Assembly (NCBI RefSeq): GCF_010727605.1
Contig: NZ_AP022568.1
Span: 5,332,001 to 5,396,000, forward strand
Length of the DNA stretch: 64,000 nt
Direction: 5' to 3'
Origin: Mycobacterium simiae
GTDB lineage: Bacteria > Actinomycetota > Actinomycetes > Mycobacteriales > Mycobacteriaceae
The first letter of the stretch is position 1. Each line of letters starts with the position of its first letter. Both the position numbers and the translations under genes were made by a program. Below, piece by piece: positions 19,142-29,377 of the stretch. The notes beneath the pieces were generated by a model that was not told where the DNA came from, did not search any database, and worked only from the letters and a program-made list of their open reading frames with translations.

Positions 19142-20398
19142 ATGCGAATTGCCTTGCTGTCCTACCGTAGTAAGACCCATTGCGGCGGGCAGGGCGTCTA
19201 CATACGACATCTCAGCCACGGTCTGGTGGAGTTGGGTCACGAAGTCGAAATTTTTTCCGGGCAGCCGTACCCGGAGCTACTCGATCCCCGGGTGCGCTTG
19301 ACCGAGGTGCCCAGCCTGGACATGTACCGAGAGCCAGACCCGTTCCGGATCCCCCGCCCCAGCGAAATCCGCGACACCATCGACCTGCGGGAATTACTGA
19401 CTGTGTGGACCGCCGGTTTCCCGGAACCGCGGACATTCACGCTGCGAGTCGCGCGGCTACTGGCCGAACGAGCCGGCGATTTCGACGTCGTCCATGACAA
19501 CCAGAGTCTGGGCACCGGATTGCTGGCCATCGCCGCCACCGGGATGCCGGTGGTTGCCACCGTGCATCACCCGATCACGCGTGATCGGGTGCTTGACGTC
19601 GATGCGGCGAAATGGTGGCGAAAACCGTTGGTGCGACGGTGGTATGGCTTCCTGGGCATGCAGCAACAGGTGGCTCGTCAAATCCAGGACCTGTTAACGG
19701 TGTCGTCGTCCTCGGCCGCCGACATTATTTCCGATTTCGGCGTCTCGCCTGATCAGCTCCACGTCGTCCCGCTGGGCGTCAATACCGAACTGTTCAAACC
19801 GGGTTCGGGACCACGGCAACCTGGTCGGGTCATCGCGATAGCCAGTGCCGATACCCCGCTGAAGGGCGTGAGTACGTTGTTGCACGCCGTCGCCAAAACG
19901 AGGGTTAACCGCGACGTGGAGTTGCGACTGGTCGCCAAGGTGGAACCCAACGGTCCCACCCACAAACTCATCGCGGAACTGGGGATCTCCGATATCGTCC
20001 ACATCAGCAGCGGGCTGTCGGATGCGGAGCTGGCCGCGCTGTTCGCCTCGGCGGAGGTGGCGTGCATTCCTTCACTCTACGAAGGGTTTTCGCTGCCGGC
20101 TGTGGAGGCGATGTCGAGCGGCACCCCGATTGTGGCGAGCCGGGTCGGTGCGCTACCCGAAGTGCTGGGCACCGACGGCGCGTGCGCCGAACTGGTGCCT
20201 CCCGCCGACGTCGACGCGCTCACTCATGCGCTCGGCGAATTGCTCGACTCGCCGGAGAAGCGCCGCAGCTTGGGCAAGGCGGGCCGGACGCGTGCGGTCA
20301 ACGTGTTCAGCTGGGAGGCGGTGGCTGCGCAAACAGTACGGGTCTACCAGCGGGCAATCGCACGGAAGGCTGTCGCCGAAGGCGAAGGGCAATGCTGA
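19142..20398 (+). CDS. GT4-family glycosyltransferase
   Basis: A 418-residue GT-B retaining glycosyltransferase. The N-terminal MRIALLSYRSKTHCGGQGVYIRHLSHGLVELGHEVEIFSG is the acceptor domain. The donor domain has VVPLGVNTELFKPG, and CIPSLYEGFSLPAVEAMSSGTPIVASRVGALPEVLG, including the E-x7-E motif (EGFSLPAVE) that binds the nucleotide sugar. First gene of a tight operon: its TGA overlaps the ATG of the methyltransferase (ATGCTGA, 7 bp). The start ATG 19142 is the first Met of the domain. The acceptor is unknown. Confidence 0.88.
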   Translation: MRIALLSYRSKTHCGGQGVYIRHLSHGLVELGHEVEIFSGQPYPELLDPRVRLTEVPSLDMYREPDPFRIPRPSEIRDTIDLRELLTVWTAGFPEPRTFTLRVARLLAERAGDFDVVHDNQSLGTGLLAIAATGMPVVATVHHPITRDRVLDVDAAKWWRKPLVRRWYGFLGMQQQVARQIQDLLTVSSSSAADIISDFGVSPDQLHVVPLGVNTELFKPGSGPRQPGRVIAIASADTPLKGVSTLLHAVAKTRVNRDVELRLVAKVEPNGPTHKLIAELGISDIVHISSGLSDAELAALFASAEVACIPSLYEGFSLPAVEAMSSGTPIVASRVGALPEVLGTDGACAELVPPADVDALTHALGELLDSPEKRRSLGKAGRTRAVNVFSWEAVAAQTVRVYQRAIARKAVAEGEGQC

Positions 20399-21136
20399 CA
20401 GTCGATTTCGATCGGCTTGCCATCGGGCCAGGCGCCAAGGTCATCGATGTCGGCTGCGGAGCCGGCAGGCACGCCTTCGAGGCGTACCGGCGCGGCGCCG
20501 ACGTCATCGCATTCGACCGTGACGAAGCGGAACTGCAATCGGTGGACGCCATCTTGCAAGCGATGGCCGAAAACGGCGAGGTGCCAGCTGGTGCCTCGGC
20601 GAAGACGGTCGTCGGCGATGCGTTGAGCCTGCCCTATGGCGACGAGACATTCGACTGTGTGATCGCCTCCGAAATCCTCGAGCACATCACCCAAGACGAC
20701 GCTGCGATTGCGGAACTGATCCGGGTGCTCAAATGCGCTGGCACGCTGGTGGTCACGGTGCCGCGCTGGCTGCCCGAACAGGTGTGCTGGCTGCTGTCGG
20801 ATGAATACCACGCGAACCTGGGCGGTCATATTCGCATCTACCGGGCCAGCGAACTGCGGGACAAGATCGCGCGGGGCGGGCTACACCTGGCGCATGCCCA
20901 TCATGCGCACGCATTGCATTCGCCATTTTGGTGGTTGAAATGTGCTGTAGGCGTTGAGAATTCCGACCATCCGGCGGTGAGCGCATATCACAAGCTGCTG
21001 GTGTGGGACCTGATGCGGCGCCCAAGGCTTACCCGGATCGCCGAATCGGTGCTCAATCCGGTCGTCGGCAAGAGTGTGGCGATGTACTTCACCAAACCGC
21101 CGGCGGCAGCGGTCGCGGCAACGCAGGGGTATTCAG

Positions 21137-21150
<14 letters not shown>
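20392..21150 (+). CDS. Class I SAM-dependent methyltransferase of the GT4 operon
   Basis: A 252-residue methyltransferase. Motif I is KVIDVGCGAGRHAFEAYRRGADVIAFDRDEAEL, then VGDALSLPYGDETFDCVIASEILEHI and LKCAGTLVVTVPRWLPEQVCWLLSDEYH. The ubiquinone/biotin-type Methyltransf_11 pattern suggests a small molecule or lipid acceptor. The YHANLGGHIRIYRASEL segment is typical of the subgroup found next to glycosyltransferases. It overlaps the GT4 gene by 7 bp and the prenyltransferase-like gene by 14 bp, so all three are translationally coupled. Confidence 0.87.
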
Positions 21151-22886
<1,736 letters not shown>

Positions 22887-22955
22887 CTACCGTTAAGTGA
22901 AGCCTCGCCCACACCGTGGTAGCGCCTTGCGGCTAAGAGGTCGCCAAGGCCAGCG

Positions 22956-22979
22956 GTCGAAGCGCGTTCGACTTAACAT
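22956..22979 (+). promoter_or_regulatory. Candidate operator and -10 for the third cutinase
   Basis: Inverted repeat GTCGAA-gcgcg-TTCGAC (22956-22972) directly followed by TAACAT (22974-22979), a plausible -10 element 6 bases from the GTG start, which would give a leaderless transcript. No clear -35 is visible. Confidence 0.35.
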
Positions 22980-22985
22980 CGTCTG

Positions 22986-23678
22986 GTGCGCGTTCTACTC
23001 ATGTCTAAGTCGGTGGGTGCGGGCCTGGCAACCATCCTCGTCACGGGCACCCTGATGTTGCTTCCCGCGGTCGTGCCGTACGGGTTGTCGGGGGCAGTGC
23101 CCACCGCGGCCGCAAGCTGTCCTCAGGTCCAGGTCATCTTTGCCCGCGGCCGAAACGAGTCGCCGGGGCCGGGTGTCCTCGGCAATGCCTTTATCAGCAG
23201 TTTGCGCTCCAAGATCGCCAACAAGACATTCAGTTCCTATGCGGTGCGGTATCCGGCGGACACGGAGGTGGACGTCGGCGCCAACGACATGAGCCACCAC
23301 ATCCAGGACATGGTCAATAGCTGCCCGGACACCCGCTTGGTGCTGGGCGGGTATTCGCTCGGCGCCGCGGTCACCGACGTCGTACTGGCCGCCCCGATCG
23401 GTGCGTTCGGCTTCGACAGCCCGCTGCCGCCGGGCATGGATCAACACATCGCCGCTGTCGCGTTGTTCGGCAACGGCAGCCAATGGGTGGGTCCGATCAC
23501 CAACTTCAATCCGACCTACAACGACCGGACTATCGAGTTGTGTCACGGCGCCGACCCCGTCTGCAACCCGGCCGACCCAAACACGTGGAAGCAGAACTGG
23601 CCGCAGCATCTTGCCAGCGCCTATATCGATGCCGGTATGGCCAATCAGGCCGCCGACTTCGCGGCGAGCAAACTGTAG
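22986..23678 (+). CDS. Cutinase family secreted esterase (copy 3)
   Basis: A 230-residue exported hydrolase. A long hydrophobic leader (VGAGLATILVTGTLMLLPAVVPYGLSG) precedes ASCPQVQVIFARGRNESPGPG. The elbow reads VLGGYSLGAAVTD, with Leu where copies 1 and 2 have Gln. The acidic region is LCHGADPVCNPADP and the expected His falls in NWPQHLASAYIDAG. The missing DDP dipeptide (ADP instead) sets it apart from the other two copies. The start is GTG 22986; a Met six residues in is an alternative. The next gene is convergent with the stops adjacent. Confidence 0.88.
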   Translation: MRVLLMSKSVGAGLATILVTGTLMLLPAVVPYGLSGAVPTAAASCPQVQVIFARGRNESPGPGVLGNAFISSLRSKIANKTFSSYAVRYPADTEVDVGANDMSHHIQDMVNSCPDTRLVLGGYSLGAAVTDVVLAAPIGAFGFDSPLPPGMDQHIAAVALFGNGSQWVGPITNFNPTYNDRTIELCHGADPVCNPADPNTWKQNWPQHLASAYIDAGMANQAADFAASKL

Positions 23679-24473
23679 CTACTGTGGCGCCCACTCGCCG
23701 CGGCCAATCAACACGTCCCGGAGCAGGTCGGCGCGATCGGTGATGATGCCGTCGACGCCGATATCGAGCAGCGCGTGCATGGTCACCGGGTCGTCGACGG
23801 TCCACGCGTGCACCTGACGCCCGGACGCGTGCACCGCGCGGACGACGGCCGGAGTGAGGACGGCGACGCGACCCAGCCGGGGCGGCAGTTGTAAGCAGTC
23901 ACTGTCGTGCACCATCCGCCAGGCATAGGCGCGGCTGCCCGGTGTCCGGGCCGCCACCAGCGCCAGGAACGCCGCCGTCCCGGCCGAGCTGGCCACACGC
24001 TGGGACAACAGGCGCAGCGCGCGGCGGCGTCGTCGGTCGGAGAACGACGTGACCAGTACGCGATCGTGGGCCTTGAGCCGTTCGATGACTTCGACGGTCG
24101 GTTCGACGGCAGACGCCGCCTTGATATCAATGTTGACCCGCACGTCCGGCAGCCCGACTAGGAGGTCTTCCAAGGTGGGTACCGCCTCCCCTGCACCGAG
24201 ATCCACCCGGCGCACGTCGCGCCAGGCTAGTCGATCGACCGGTTCATGCGGCCCGGCATGGAGCGGAAGCTGACGGTCGTGCAGGATGACCGCGACCCCG
24301 TCGCGGGTCGCGCGAGCGTCGGTCTCGAGGTAGCGAAATCCGAGCTGCACCGCTTCGGCAAACGCGGCCATGCTGTTCATCGGAAATCTGAACGAGGTGA
24401 AGCCCCGATGCGCCATGGCGATCCGCCCGGTGCTGCGCAGAAACTCCACGCTGGCCGTGGGGCGCTCACTCAT
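23679..24473 (-). CDS. Glycerophosphodiester phosphodiesterase
   Basis: About 264 residues with the GDPD TIM barrel. AMAHRGFTSFRFPMNSMAAFAEAVQLGFRYLETDARATRDGVAVILHD holds the catalytic AHRG His, the metal-binding Glu and Asp of ETD and the second His. VRVNIDIKAAS and VHAWTVDDPVTMHALLDIGVDGIITDRAD complete the barrel. It hydrolyses glycerophosphodiesters to glycerol 3-phosphate and an alcohol. There is no signal peptide, so it is probably cytosolic or peripheral. ATG 24473 is preferred over GTG 24485 four codons upstream. Confidence 0.9.
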   Translation of the reverse strand: MSERPTASVEFLRSTGRIAMAHRGFTSFRFPMNSMAAFAEAVQLGFRYLETDARATRDGVAVILHDRQLPLHAGPHEPVDRLAWRDVRRVDLGAGEAVPTLEDLLVGLPDVRVNIDIKAASAVEPTVEVIERLKAHDRVLVTSFSDRRRRRALRLLSQRVASSAGTAAFLALVAARTPGSRAYAWRMVHDSDCLQLPPRLGRVAVLTPAVVRAVHASGRQVHAWTVDDPVTMHALLDIGVDGIITDRADLLRDVLIGRGEWAPQ

Positions 24474-24499
24474 GGGTCCGGACACTTCGCAGCCCGCGC

Positions 24500-24739
24500 T
24501 CAGGCTTCGTAGACGACGTCGTACCAGTGCCGCACCGGCTGGTGGGTGTCGTCGGCCTGGCCGGTGTCGATTGCGCTGACGACCCGGACGTCGTCGACAG
24601 CACGGTCGTGCGCTTCGATGTGACGCTTCAGCTCGTGGAAGAGGGTGCCGCGGGGCTGATCCGGGTTGGCTAGGGCTCTCGTCCGACGTGTCTGCCGTGC
24701 CCCGATGATGATGCCGACGTATTCCTCAATGTGCAGCAT
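24500..24739 (-). CDS. Small conserved-looking hypothetical protein
   Basis: A 79-residue frame beginning MLHIEEYVGIIIGARQTRRTRALANPDQPRGTLFHELKRHIEAHDRAVDDVRVVSAIDTGQ. The regular mix of charged and hydrophobic residues looks like a real folded protein rather than a shadow frame. A start at ATG 24760 (seven residues longer) is equally possible; a GGGGCGATAAG stretch precedes the shorter one. I do not recognise the family. It lies 26 bp upstream of the GDPD gene on the same strand. Confidence 0.45.
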   Translation of the reverse strand: MLHIEEYVGIIIGARQTRRTRALANPDQPRGTLFHELKRHIEAHDRAVDDVRVVSAIDTGQADDTHQPVRHWYDVVYEA

Positions 24740-25128
24740 TCTTATCGCCCCATCCTGCATGGTCGCCGCACTGACACCACACCCACAACCACGAAAATTC
24801 CTCGGATCATCCCGCCGACCATCACGGCGAGCGGTGCGCGGGTAGTGGCGCCGAGTTGTGCGGCGTGGCAGCTCGCCAACCTGACCTACTACGTAGGGTA
24901 GTAGTAATGGCCGCGAAAGTAAACGCTCAATTCCGCGCAGCGGAATAAGAGCGAGACTCGCGAAGGATGTTGAAACAGCAAACCTGCGTCGAGAGCGGTC
25001 GGATGAGCCTGCGCGTGGACGCTGGTTTGGAAAACGGACGCGGTGCGCCAAACAATTTTCTTTGGCGTCAGTTATTGGCCGGTGATGCGCGGCGGCATGG
25101 CCCGGAGCTAGCCGCGCACCGACAAATG
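24740..25128. other. Intergenic region with one palindrome
   Basis: About 390 bp with no convincing gene. The only structured element I see is the inverted repeat at 24886-24904; the rest is featureless. Frames on both strands here have unlikely Arg/Gly-rich composition. Confidence 0.5.
24886..24904. promoter_or_regulatory. Nested palindrome, TetR-type operator candidate
   Basis: CTACTAC-gtagg-GTAGTAG is a perfect 7-bp inverted repeat; a second palindrome CCTAC-tac-GTAGG overlaps its left half. It lies 147 bp upstream of the small gene on the minus strand and 688 bp upstream of the GH16 gene, so the regulated gene is unclear. Confidence 0.45.
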
Positions 25129-25335
25129 TCAGGCGGGGGTATCGCCGGACGAGTAAACCTTGAAATGGCGGCTGCCAGCGGCGACGGCGCGGTCAGTGAC
25201 GGCGGCGGCGGGGACTTTCCGGGCGGACGGGTGGCGGCGCATCGATTCGCTGCGCTCGCGTTCACGGCGTTGGGCGGCAATCCACGCGGGATGGGATTGG
25301 AGGAAAATTACCGTCGCTTCTGATGTGTTAGCCAT
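25129..25335 (-). CDS. Small hypothetical protein with good ribosome site
   Basis: A 68-residue frame, MANTSEATVIFLQSHPAWIAAQRRERERSESMRRHPSARK and a basic/Ala-rich tail. A GAGGAG ribosome site sits nine bases upstream of the ATG, a stronger signal than most short frames here have. The central AAQRRERERSESMRRH is strongly basic and could bind nucleic acid or membrane; no family recognised. A TTG three codons upstream is an alternative. Could be a chance frame. Confidence 0.4.
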   Translation of the reverse strand: MANTSEATVIFLQSHPAWIAAQRRERERSESMRRHPSARKVPAAAVTDRAVAAGSRHFKVYSSGDTPA

Positions 25336-25591
25336 GACTGTCAACTCCTCTCAGAGCCCAACTCAGCCGCAAAGCTACAAGCGTGTTATCTGTTCGTGTC
25401 AAGGATGCCCAGCCAATCCTGAGACCAAACCAGGCGTAAACATGAGAATTGGCCGTGAATTTCTCCCAAATCTCCGCCTACGACTGTGCCGCCGGGCGTT
25501 TCCGTCTGCTGCGGCCAAAATGTTAACGACGGCCACCGACAGAATTTCCGTTTCGACCCGCTGCGACCGGGGCTGCTATCGTCGCTTGCTT

Positions 25592-26419
25592 ATGCCAGAC
25601 ATGGACCGGCGCCGCATGCTGCTGACGACAGGGCTCGGCGTGCTGGCGACCACGCTGCCCATCCCTGCGGCCCGGGCCTATCCAGGGCGGATGCCGCTCC
25701 CCAGCGCGCCCAGCGGCCAGGCCGGAAGCTATATCTTCTCCGACGAGTTCGACGGCCCGGCCGGTTCGGCACCCGATCCGTCGAAGTGGGCGGTGGCCAA
25801 GGCCCGCGAGACAATCAAGGACCCGACGTACTGGGAGCTGCCCGAGCACATCGGGCAATATCGCGACGACCGCCGCAACGTGTTCGTGGACGGCAACTCC
25901 AACCTGGTGCTGCGGGCGGCCAAGGATGGTCCCACCTACTTCAGCGGCAAAGTCCAAAGCCTGTGGCGGGGCGGCGTCGGCCACACCTGGGAGGCGCGGA
26001 TTAAGTTGAACTGCCTCACCGCCGGCGCCTGGCCCGCCTATTGGCTCGGCAACGACGATCAGGGCGAAATCGACGTCATGGAGTGGTACGGCAACGGCAA
26101 CTGGCCGTCGGCGACCACCGTGCACGCGAAGGCGAACGGCGGCGAGTGGAAAACTCACAATATTGCCGTCGACAGCGGCTGGCACACCTGGCGGTGCCAG
26201 TGGGACCAGGCCGGCATCAGGTTCTGGAAGGACTATTCCGATGGCGCGCAGCCCTATTTCGACGTGCCGGCGAGTTCGCTTCCGGATTGGCCATTCAACG
26301 GCCCCGGCTACACGGTTTATCCCGTGTTCAACTTGGCGGTCGCCGGCTCCGGCGGCGGCGATCCCGGGCCGGGTAGCTATCCGGCGGACATGCTGGTCGA
26401 CTGGATAAGAGTCTGGTAA
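25592..26419 (+). CDS. GH16-family endo-beta-1,3-glucanase, exported
   Basis: A 275-residue exported glycoside hydrolase, close in layout to M. tuberculosis Rv0315. The leader DRRRMLLTTGLGVLATTLPIPAARA is twin-arginine-like. The mature domain starts YIFSDEFDGPAGSAPDPSKW, and the catalytic motif is GEIDVMEWYGNG (E-x-D-x-x-E, nucleophile and acid/base Glu). GYTVYPVFNLAVAGSGGGDPGPGSYPADMLVDWIRVW is the family end. ATG 25592 is the first Met before the leader. The stop is 5 bp from the stop of the convergent exported-protein gene. Confidence 0.92.
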   Translation: MPDMDRRRMLLTTGLGVLATTLPIPAARAYPGRMPLPSAPSGQAGSYIFSDEFDGPAGSAPDPSKWAVAKARETIKDPTYWELPEHIGQYRDDRRNVFVDGNSNLVLRAAKDGPTYFSGKVQSLWRGGVGHTWEARIKLNCLTAGAWPAYWLGNDDQGEIDVMEWYGNGNWPSATTVHAKANGGEWKTHNIAVDSGWHTWRCQWDQAGIRFWKDYSDGAQPYFDVPASSLPDWPFNGPGYTVYPVFNLAVAGSGGGDPGPGSYPADMLVDWIRVW

Positions 26420-26423
26420 CCCG

Positions 26424-27074
26424 TCAGCCCGGGATTCGGTCCCCGGCGAACCACGCACTCGTTACGGCGTGAACTTGGGGCGGTGGAAAGTGGGCTCCCG
26501 GGGCACCGAGTTGCCCGACTTCGACCGTCCACACCGGGCCGGAGGTGTCGACGAAACTACGCGCCCCCGGCGGGCTCAAGACCGGCGGGCTCGCACCGGA
26601 ATTCCCGCACCAGTAGGCGCCGACGTATCCATCGTCGCGGCTGCCCCACGCTCCTCCATTGCGGATCAGGCAGCGGGTGCCGTCGTCGAGCTGCAGAGCA
26701 TACGGTTGCGGGGAGCTCGGCGCTTGCACTGGCGGCAGTTGACCGCGGTAGGTAACCCGGTGCAGACGATGCTCCCATGGGTCGTCCACGCACAGTAGGG
26801 ATCCCGGCGTCGATGGCCAGCAGGTGGCAGCACCGGCCGCGCTTGGCGAGCATGCGTACACGTTGTCGGCCACCGCCGAGGGCGACGGTGTGCCGCAGTC
26901 GTCGACAACGGCGATGTTCCCGTCGGGCGGTGTTTCGCGATAGCCGTTGACGGCTTGCCCGTGCGAGCCGACGGCGACCGTCGTGATCTGTTGGGTTGGC
27001 GACGGGTCGGCGTGTGCGATGCTCGGCCAAGCCAGCACCGCGACGGCGACCGCAAGAATGCGCGCTGCGTGCAT
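26424..27074 (-). CDS. Exported protein of unknown function
   Basis: A 216-residue exported protein with a clear signal peptide (MHAARILAVAVAVLAWPSIAHA, cleavage before DPSPTQQ). The mature part has Cys residues spaced as likely disulfides (DDCGTP, YACSP, ATCWPS, LLCVDD, RCLIRNGG, YWCGN) and a Trp-rich end, GPVWTVEVGQLGAPG. The pattern is recognisable among mycobacterial exported proteins, but no function is known to me. GGAG precedes ATG 27074; ATG 27092 is an alternative. It is 57 bp downstream of the LLM gene on the same strand. Confidence 0.7.
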   Translation of the reverse strand: MHAARILAVAVAVLAWPSIAHADPSPTQQITTVAVGSHGQAVNGYRETPPDGNIAVVDDCGTPSPSAVADNVYACSPSAAGAATCWPSTPGSLLCVDDPWEHRLHRVTYRGQLPPVQAPSSPQPYALQLDDGTRCLIRNGGAWGSRDDGYVGAYWCGNSGASPPVLSPPGARSFVDTSGPVWTVEVGQLGAPGAHFPPPQVHAVTSAWFAGDRIPG

Positions 27075-27130
27075 AGGCCAAGACTCCGCCATGCCGGCGC
27101 GTCGTGAACGCGCTTTCGCGGAGAAAATGG

Positions 27131-27982
27131 CTAGCGAGGCGCCGATGGCGCCGGAGCCGAATGCAGCGCGAGGCAACGTTCGAGCATTGCCTCCGTCGGC
27201 GGCTGACGGAAGGTGAGCACCATCTGCTGACAGCCGAGTCGCTCGAAGGCGGGCACCAAACTCAGCTGCTCCTCCACCTGCCCGAGTTCGTCCGGGCGTA
27301 ACGACACCTGCGCTGAGCGCAGCACCTCGGCCGGTGCCCGGCCGATCTCGGCGCACGCCTGGTCGAGCCTGGTATTCGCCGCTCCCCAGGCTTCGGGTCC
27401 CCCGGTGGCAGGCATGTTCCAGACATCGGCGTGGCGGGCGATGACGCGCATCATTTTGGGCTCGCTGCCGCCGACGGCGATGGGCGGGTGCGGACGCTGC
27501 ACCGGCTTGGGTGCACACAGCGCATCCTCGAGGGTGAAGAAGCGTCCACGGAACGTGACCGAGTCCTCCGTCCAGAGTTTGCGGATCACGGTCAGCGCCT
27601 CGTCGACCATCGCGACACGCGTGCCTGGGCCGGGAAAAGGGATCCCGTAGCCACGATGCTCCGGCTCACGCCAACCGGCGCCGATCCCGAAGTTCAGGCG
27701 TCCGCCGGAAACGTGGTCCACGGTGACTGCCATGTTGGCCAGCACGGCCGGGTTGCGAAAGGTCACGCTGGACACCAGGCATCCGATCCGCGCCCGCGTG
27801 GTGATAGCGGCCAGCGCGGCCAGGGCGGTCCAGCCCTCGAAGGTCGGATCGGTGTCCTCCGTCGGCCCGTAGAAGTGGTCGTAGTCCCAGATTTCTTCGA
27901 AACCGAGGCGGTCCGCAGTGCGCCACAGCCGGTCGAGATCGGAGTAGGAAAATCCCAGATCGAACTTCACCGAAATGCGCAT
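27131..27982 (-). CDS. LLM-class F420-dependent oxidoreductase
   Basis: A 283-residue luciferase-like barrel. It begins MRISVKFDLGFSYSDLDRLWRTADRLGFEEIWDYDHFYGP and has VDHVSGGRLNFGIGAGWREPEHRGYGIPFPG, the family's cofactor-binding strand, followed by PHPPIAVGGSEPKMMRVIARHADVWN. It is related to the protein encoded at 2707. The substrate is unknown. ATG 27982 is the natural family start. A methyltransferase remnant lies 39 bp upstream on the same strand. Confidence 0.85.
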   Translation of the reverse strand: MRISVKFDLGFSYSDLDRLWRTADRLGFEEIWDYDHFYGPTEDTDPTFEGWTALAALAAITTRARIGCLVSSVTFRNPAVLANMAVTVDHVSGGRLNFGIGAGWREPEHRGYGIPFPGPGTRVAMVDEALTVIRKLWTEDSVTFRGRFFTLEDALCAPKPVQRPHPPIAVGGSEPKMMRVIARHADVWNMPATGGPEAWGAANTRLDQACAEIGRAPAEVLRSAQVSLRPDELGQVEEQLSLVPAFERLGCQQMVLTFRQPPTEAMLERCLALHSAPAPSAPR

Positions 27983-28021
27983 GCGGCAATCCTAGGATCG
28001 CCGGCGTCGGACAGATCTTGC

Positions 28022-28123
28022 TCAGTGGGTCAGCAGGGCGTCGGGGCGAGCCGACTCGGTGGCGCGATGCAAAGCCGTCCAGTGGGCGGTGTCAGAGACG
28101 TGAGTGACGGTGTGGTCGGCCAT
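28022..28123 (-). pseudogene. 5' remnant of a class I methyltransferase gene
   Basis: A 33-codon frame, with MADHTVTHVSDTAHWTALHR followed by ATESARPDALLTH and stop. DTAxWxALxRAxESxRPDAL is the N-terminal signature of a large mycobacterial/actinobacterial SAM-dependent methyltransferase group, which normally continues with a DPYAERLAG-type block for another 250 residues. Nothing of that continues in any frame before the LLM start at 27982. I read it as the surviving 5' end of a deleted gene. A short functional peptide is less likely. Confidence 0.55.
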
Positions 28124-28171
28124 AGGTGGGGTTATAGCACCGGCGGCACTCGCCCGGCGTAGCGTTCGCTC

Positions 28172-29185
28172 ATGCCTGATCGAAACCGTCGCTTCCTGTT
28201 GCGAGAGCGTCCCAGTGGCCGCATCGGTCCCAACACCTTCGAGCTCAGCGAGGAGGCCGTCCCGGAGCTCGAGGACGGCGAGGCGCTCGTCCGGATCGAC
28301 TGGATTTCGCTCGATCCGACCAACCGCACCTGGATCAACGACACCCCGACCTACCTGCCCCCAGTGGGGATCGGCGAGGTGATGCGGGCGGCTGGGCTCG
28401 GCGAGGTTGTCGCTTCGAAGAACCCCCATTACCCGGTCGGTCAGATCGTCCAGGGCCTGGTGGGATGGCAGGAATATGTGGTCGCCTCCGACTCGGCGCC
28501 GTTGTTCGCGGTCGACGTCGCCGACGGGGTCTCGCCCAGCGCGTATCTCGGCGCCCTCGGGATGACCGGCCTGACCGCTTGGATCGGGATCCGTGACATC
28601 GGCAAGCCCCGGCCGGGTGAGACCGTGGTCGTCTCGGCCGCCGCGGGTGCGGTCGGTTCGGTTGCCGGGCAGCTCGCCAAGGCCGACGGCGCGCGCGTCG
28701 TGGGTATCGCCGGCGGGCCGGACAAATGCCGGCTGCTGGCAGAGGAACTGGGCTTCGACGCCGCGGTCGATTACCGCGCCGACGACTGGTCCAAACAACT
28801 TCGGGCGGCGGCACCCGACGGCATCGACGTCGACTTCGAGAACGTCGGCGGCGCCATCATGGACGCGGTCTTCGCGCGGCTGAACATCGGTGCGCGCGTC
28901 GCACTGTGCGGCCTGATCTCCGGATACAACGAGGCCGACCCGCCGCCCGGGCCGCGCGCCTTCGGCAATCTCCTCATCCAGCGGGCCACGGTGCAGGGTT
29001 TCATCGTGCTGGATCACCTGAGCCGCTCCGCCGAGGCAGCCGGCGAGATCGCCGCACTGATCACCGCGGGCAAGCTCACACCGCTGGAGACCGTTGTCGA
29101 GGGTTTCGAACAACTGCCGACCGCGATCAACATGCTGTTCGACGGCAGGAACGTCGGAAAGCTCGTCGTGAAGACGTCCGGCTAG
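28172..29185 (+). CDS. NADP-dependent oxidoreductase, MDR superfamily (CurA-like)
   Basis: A 337-residue zinc-independent medium-chain reductase. MPDRNRRFLLRERPSGRIGPNTFELSEEAVPELEDGEALVRIDWISLDPTNRTWI is the N-terminal block of the leukotriene-B4 12-hydroxydehydrogenase/curcumin-reductase group. VVVSAAAGAVGSVAGQLAKADGARVVGIAGGPDKC is the NADP-binding fold and FENVGGAIMDAVFARLNIGARVALCGLISGYN the following block. It likely reduces the double bond of alpha,beta-unsaturated carbonyls. It is divergent from the methyltransferase remnant; a TATAGC sequence at 28132 may be its -10. Confidence 0.87.
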   Translation: MPDRNRRFLLRERPSGRIGPNTFELSEEAVPELEDGEALVRIDWISLDPTNRTWINDTPTYLPPVGIGEVMRAAGLGEVVASKNPHYPVGQIVQGLVGWQEYVVASDSAPLFAVDVADGVSPSAYLGALGMTGLTAWIGIRDIGKPRPGETVVVSAAAGAVGSVAGQLAKADGARVVGIAGGPDKCRLLAEELGFDAAVDYRADDWSKQLRAAAPDGIDVDFENVGGAIMDAVFARLNIGARVALCGLISGYNEADPPPGPRAFGNLLIQRATVQGFIVLDHLSRSAEAAGEIAALITAGKLTPLETVVEGFEQLPTAINMLFDGRNVGKLVVKTSG

Positions 29186-29377
29186 CCGTCCTTTCTAGCC
29201 GTCCTTTCGCCCCAAGGTGCACGCAGCGGGAAATCGGACGAAATGTCGCAGGGAGTGCTCATTTGCGGCGCGGGAGGCGCAGGTACCTCCGTTGACAATC
29301 GGAGTGGTCGGGCTCTGAGTGCCACTATGAGTACCTGCTCGATCGCCGGCGATTCGAAACCCGCGAGGACGTGACGC

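Noticed and set aside
28022..29113. A 363-codon minus-strand frame opposite the MDR oxidoreductase
   Set aside because: Only its last 33 codons look like a protein (the methyltransferase remnant). The rest is antisense shadow with no motif.
29292..29297. TTGACA as a -35 element for the amino-acid permease gene
   Set aside because: No acceptable -10 element stands 16-19 bp downstream, so it was not listed.
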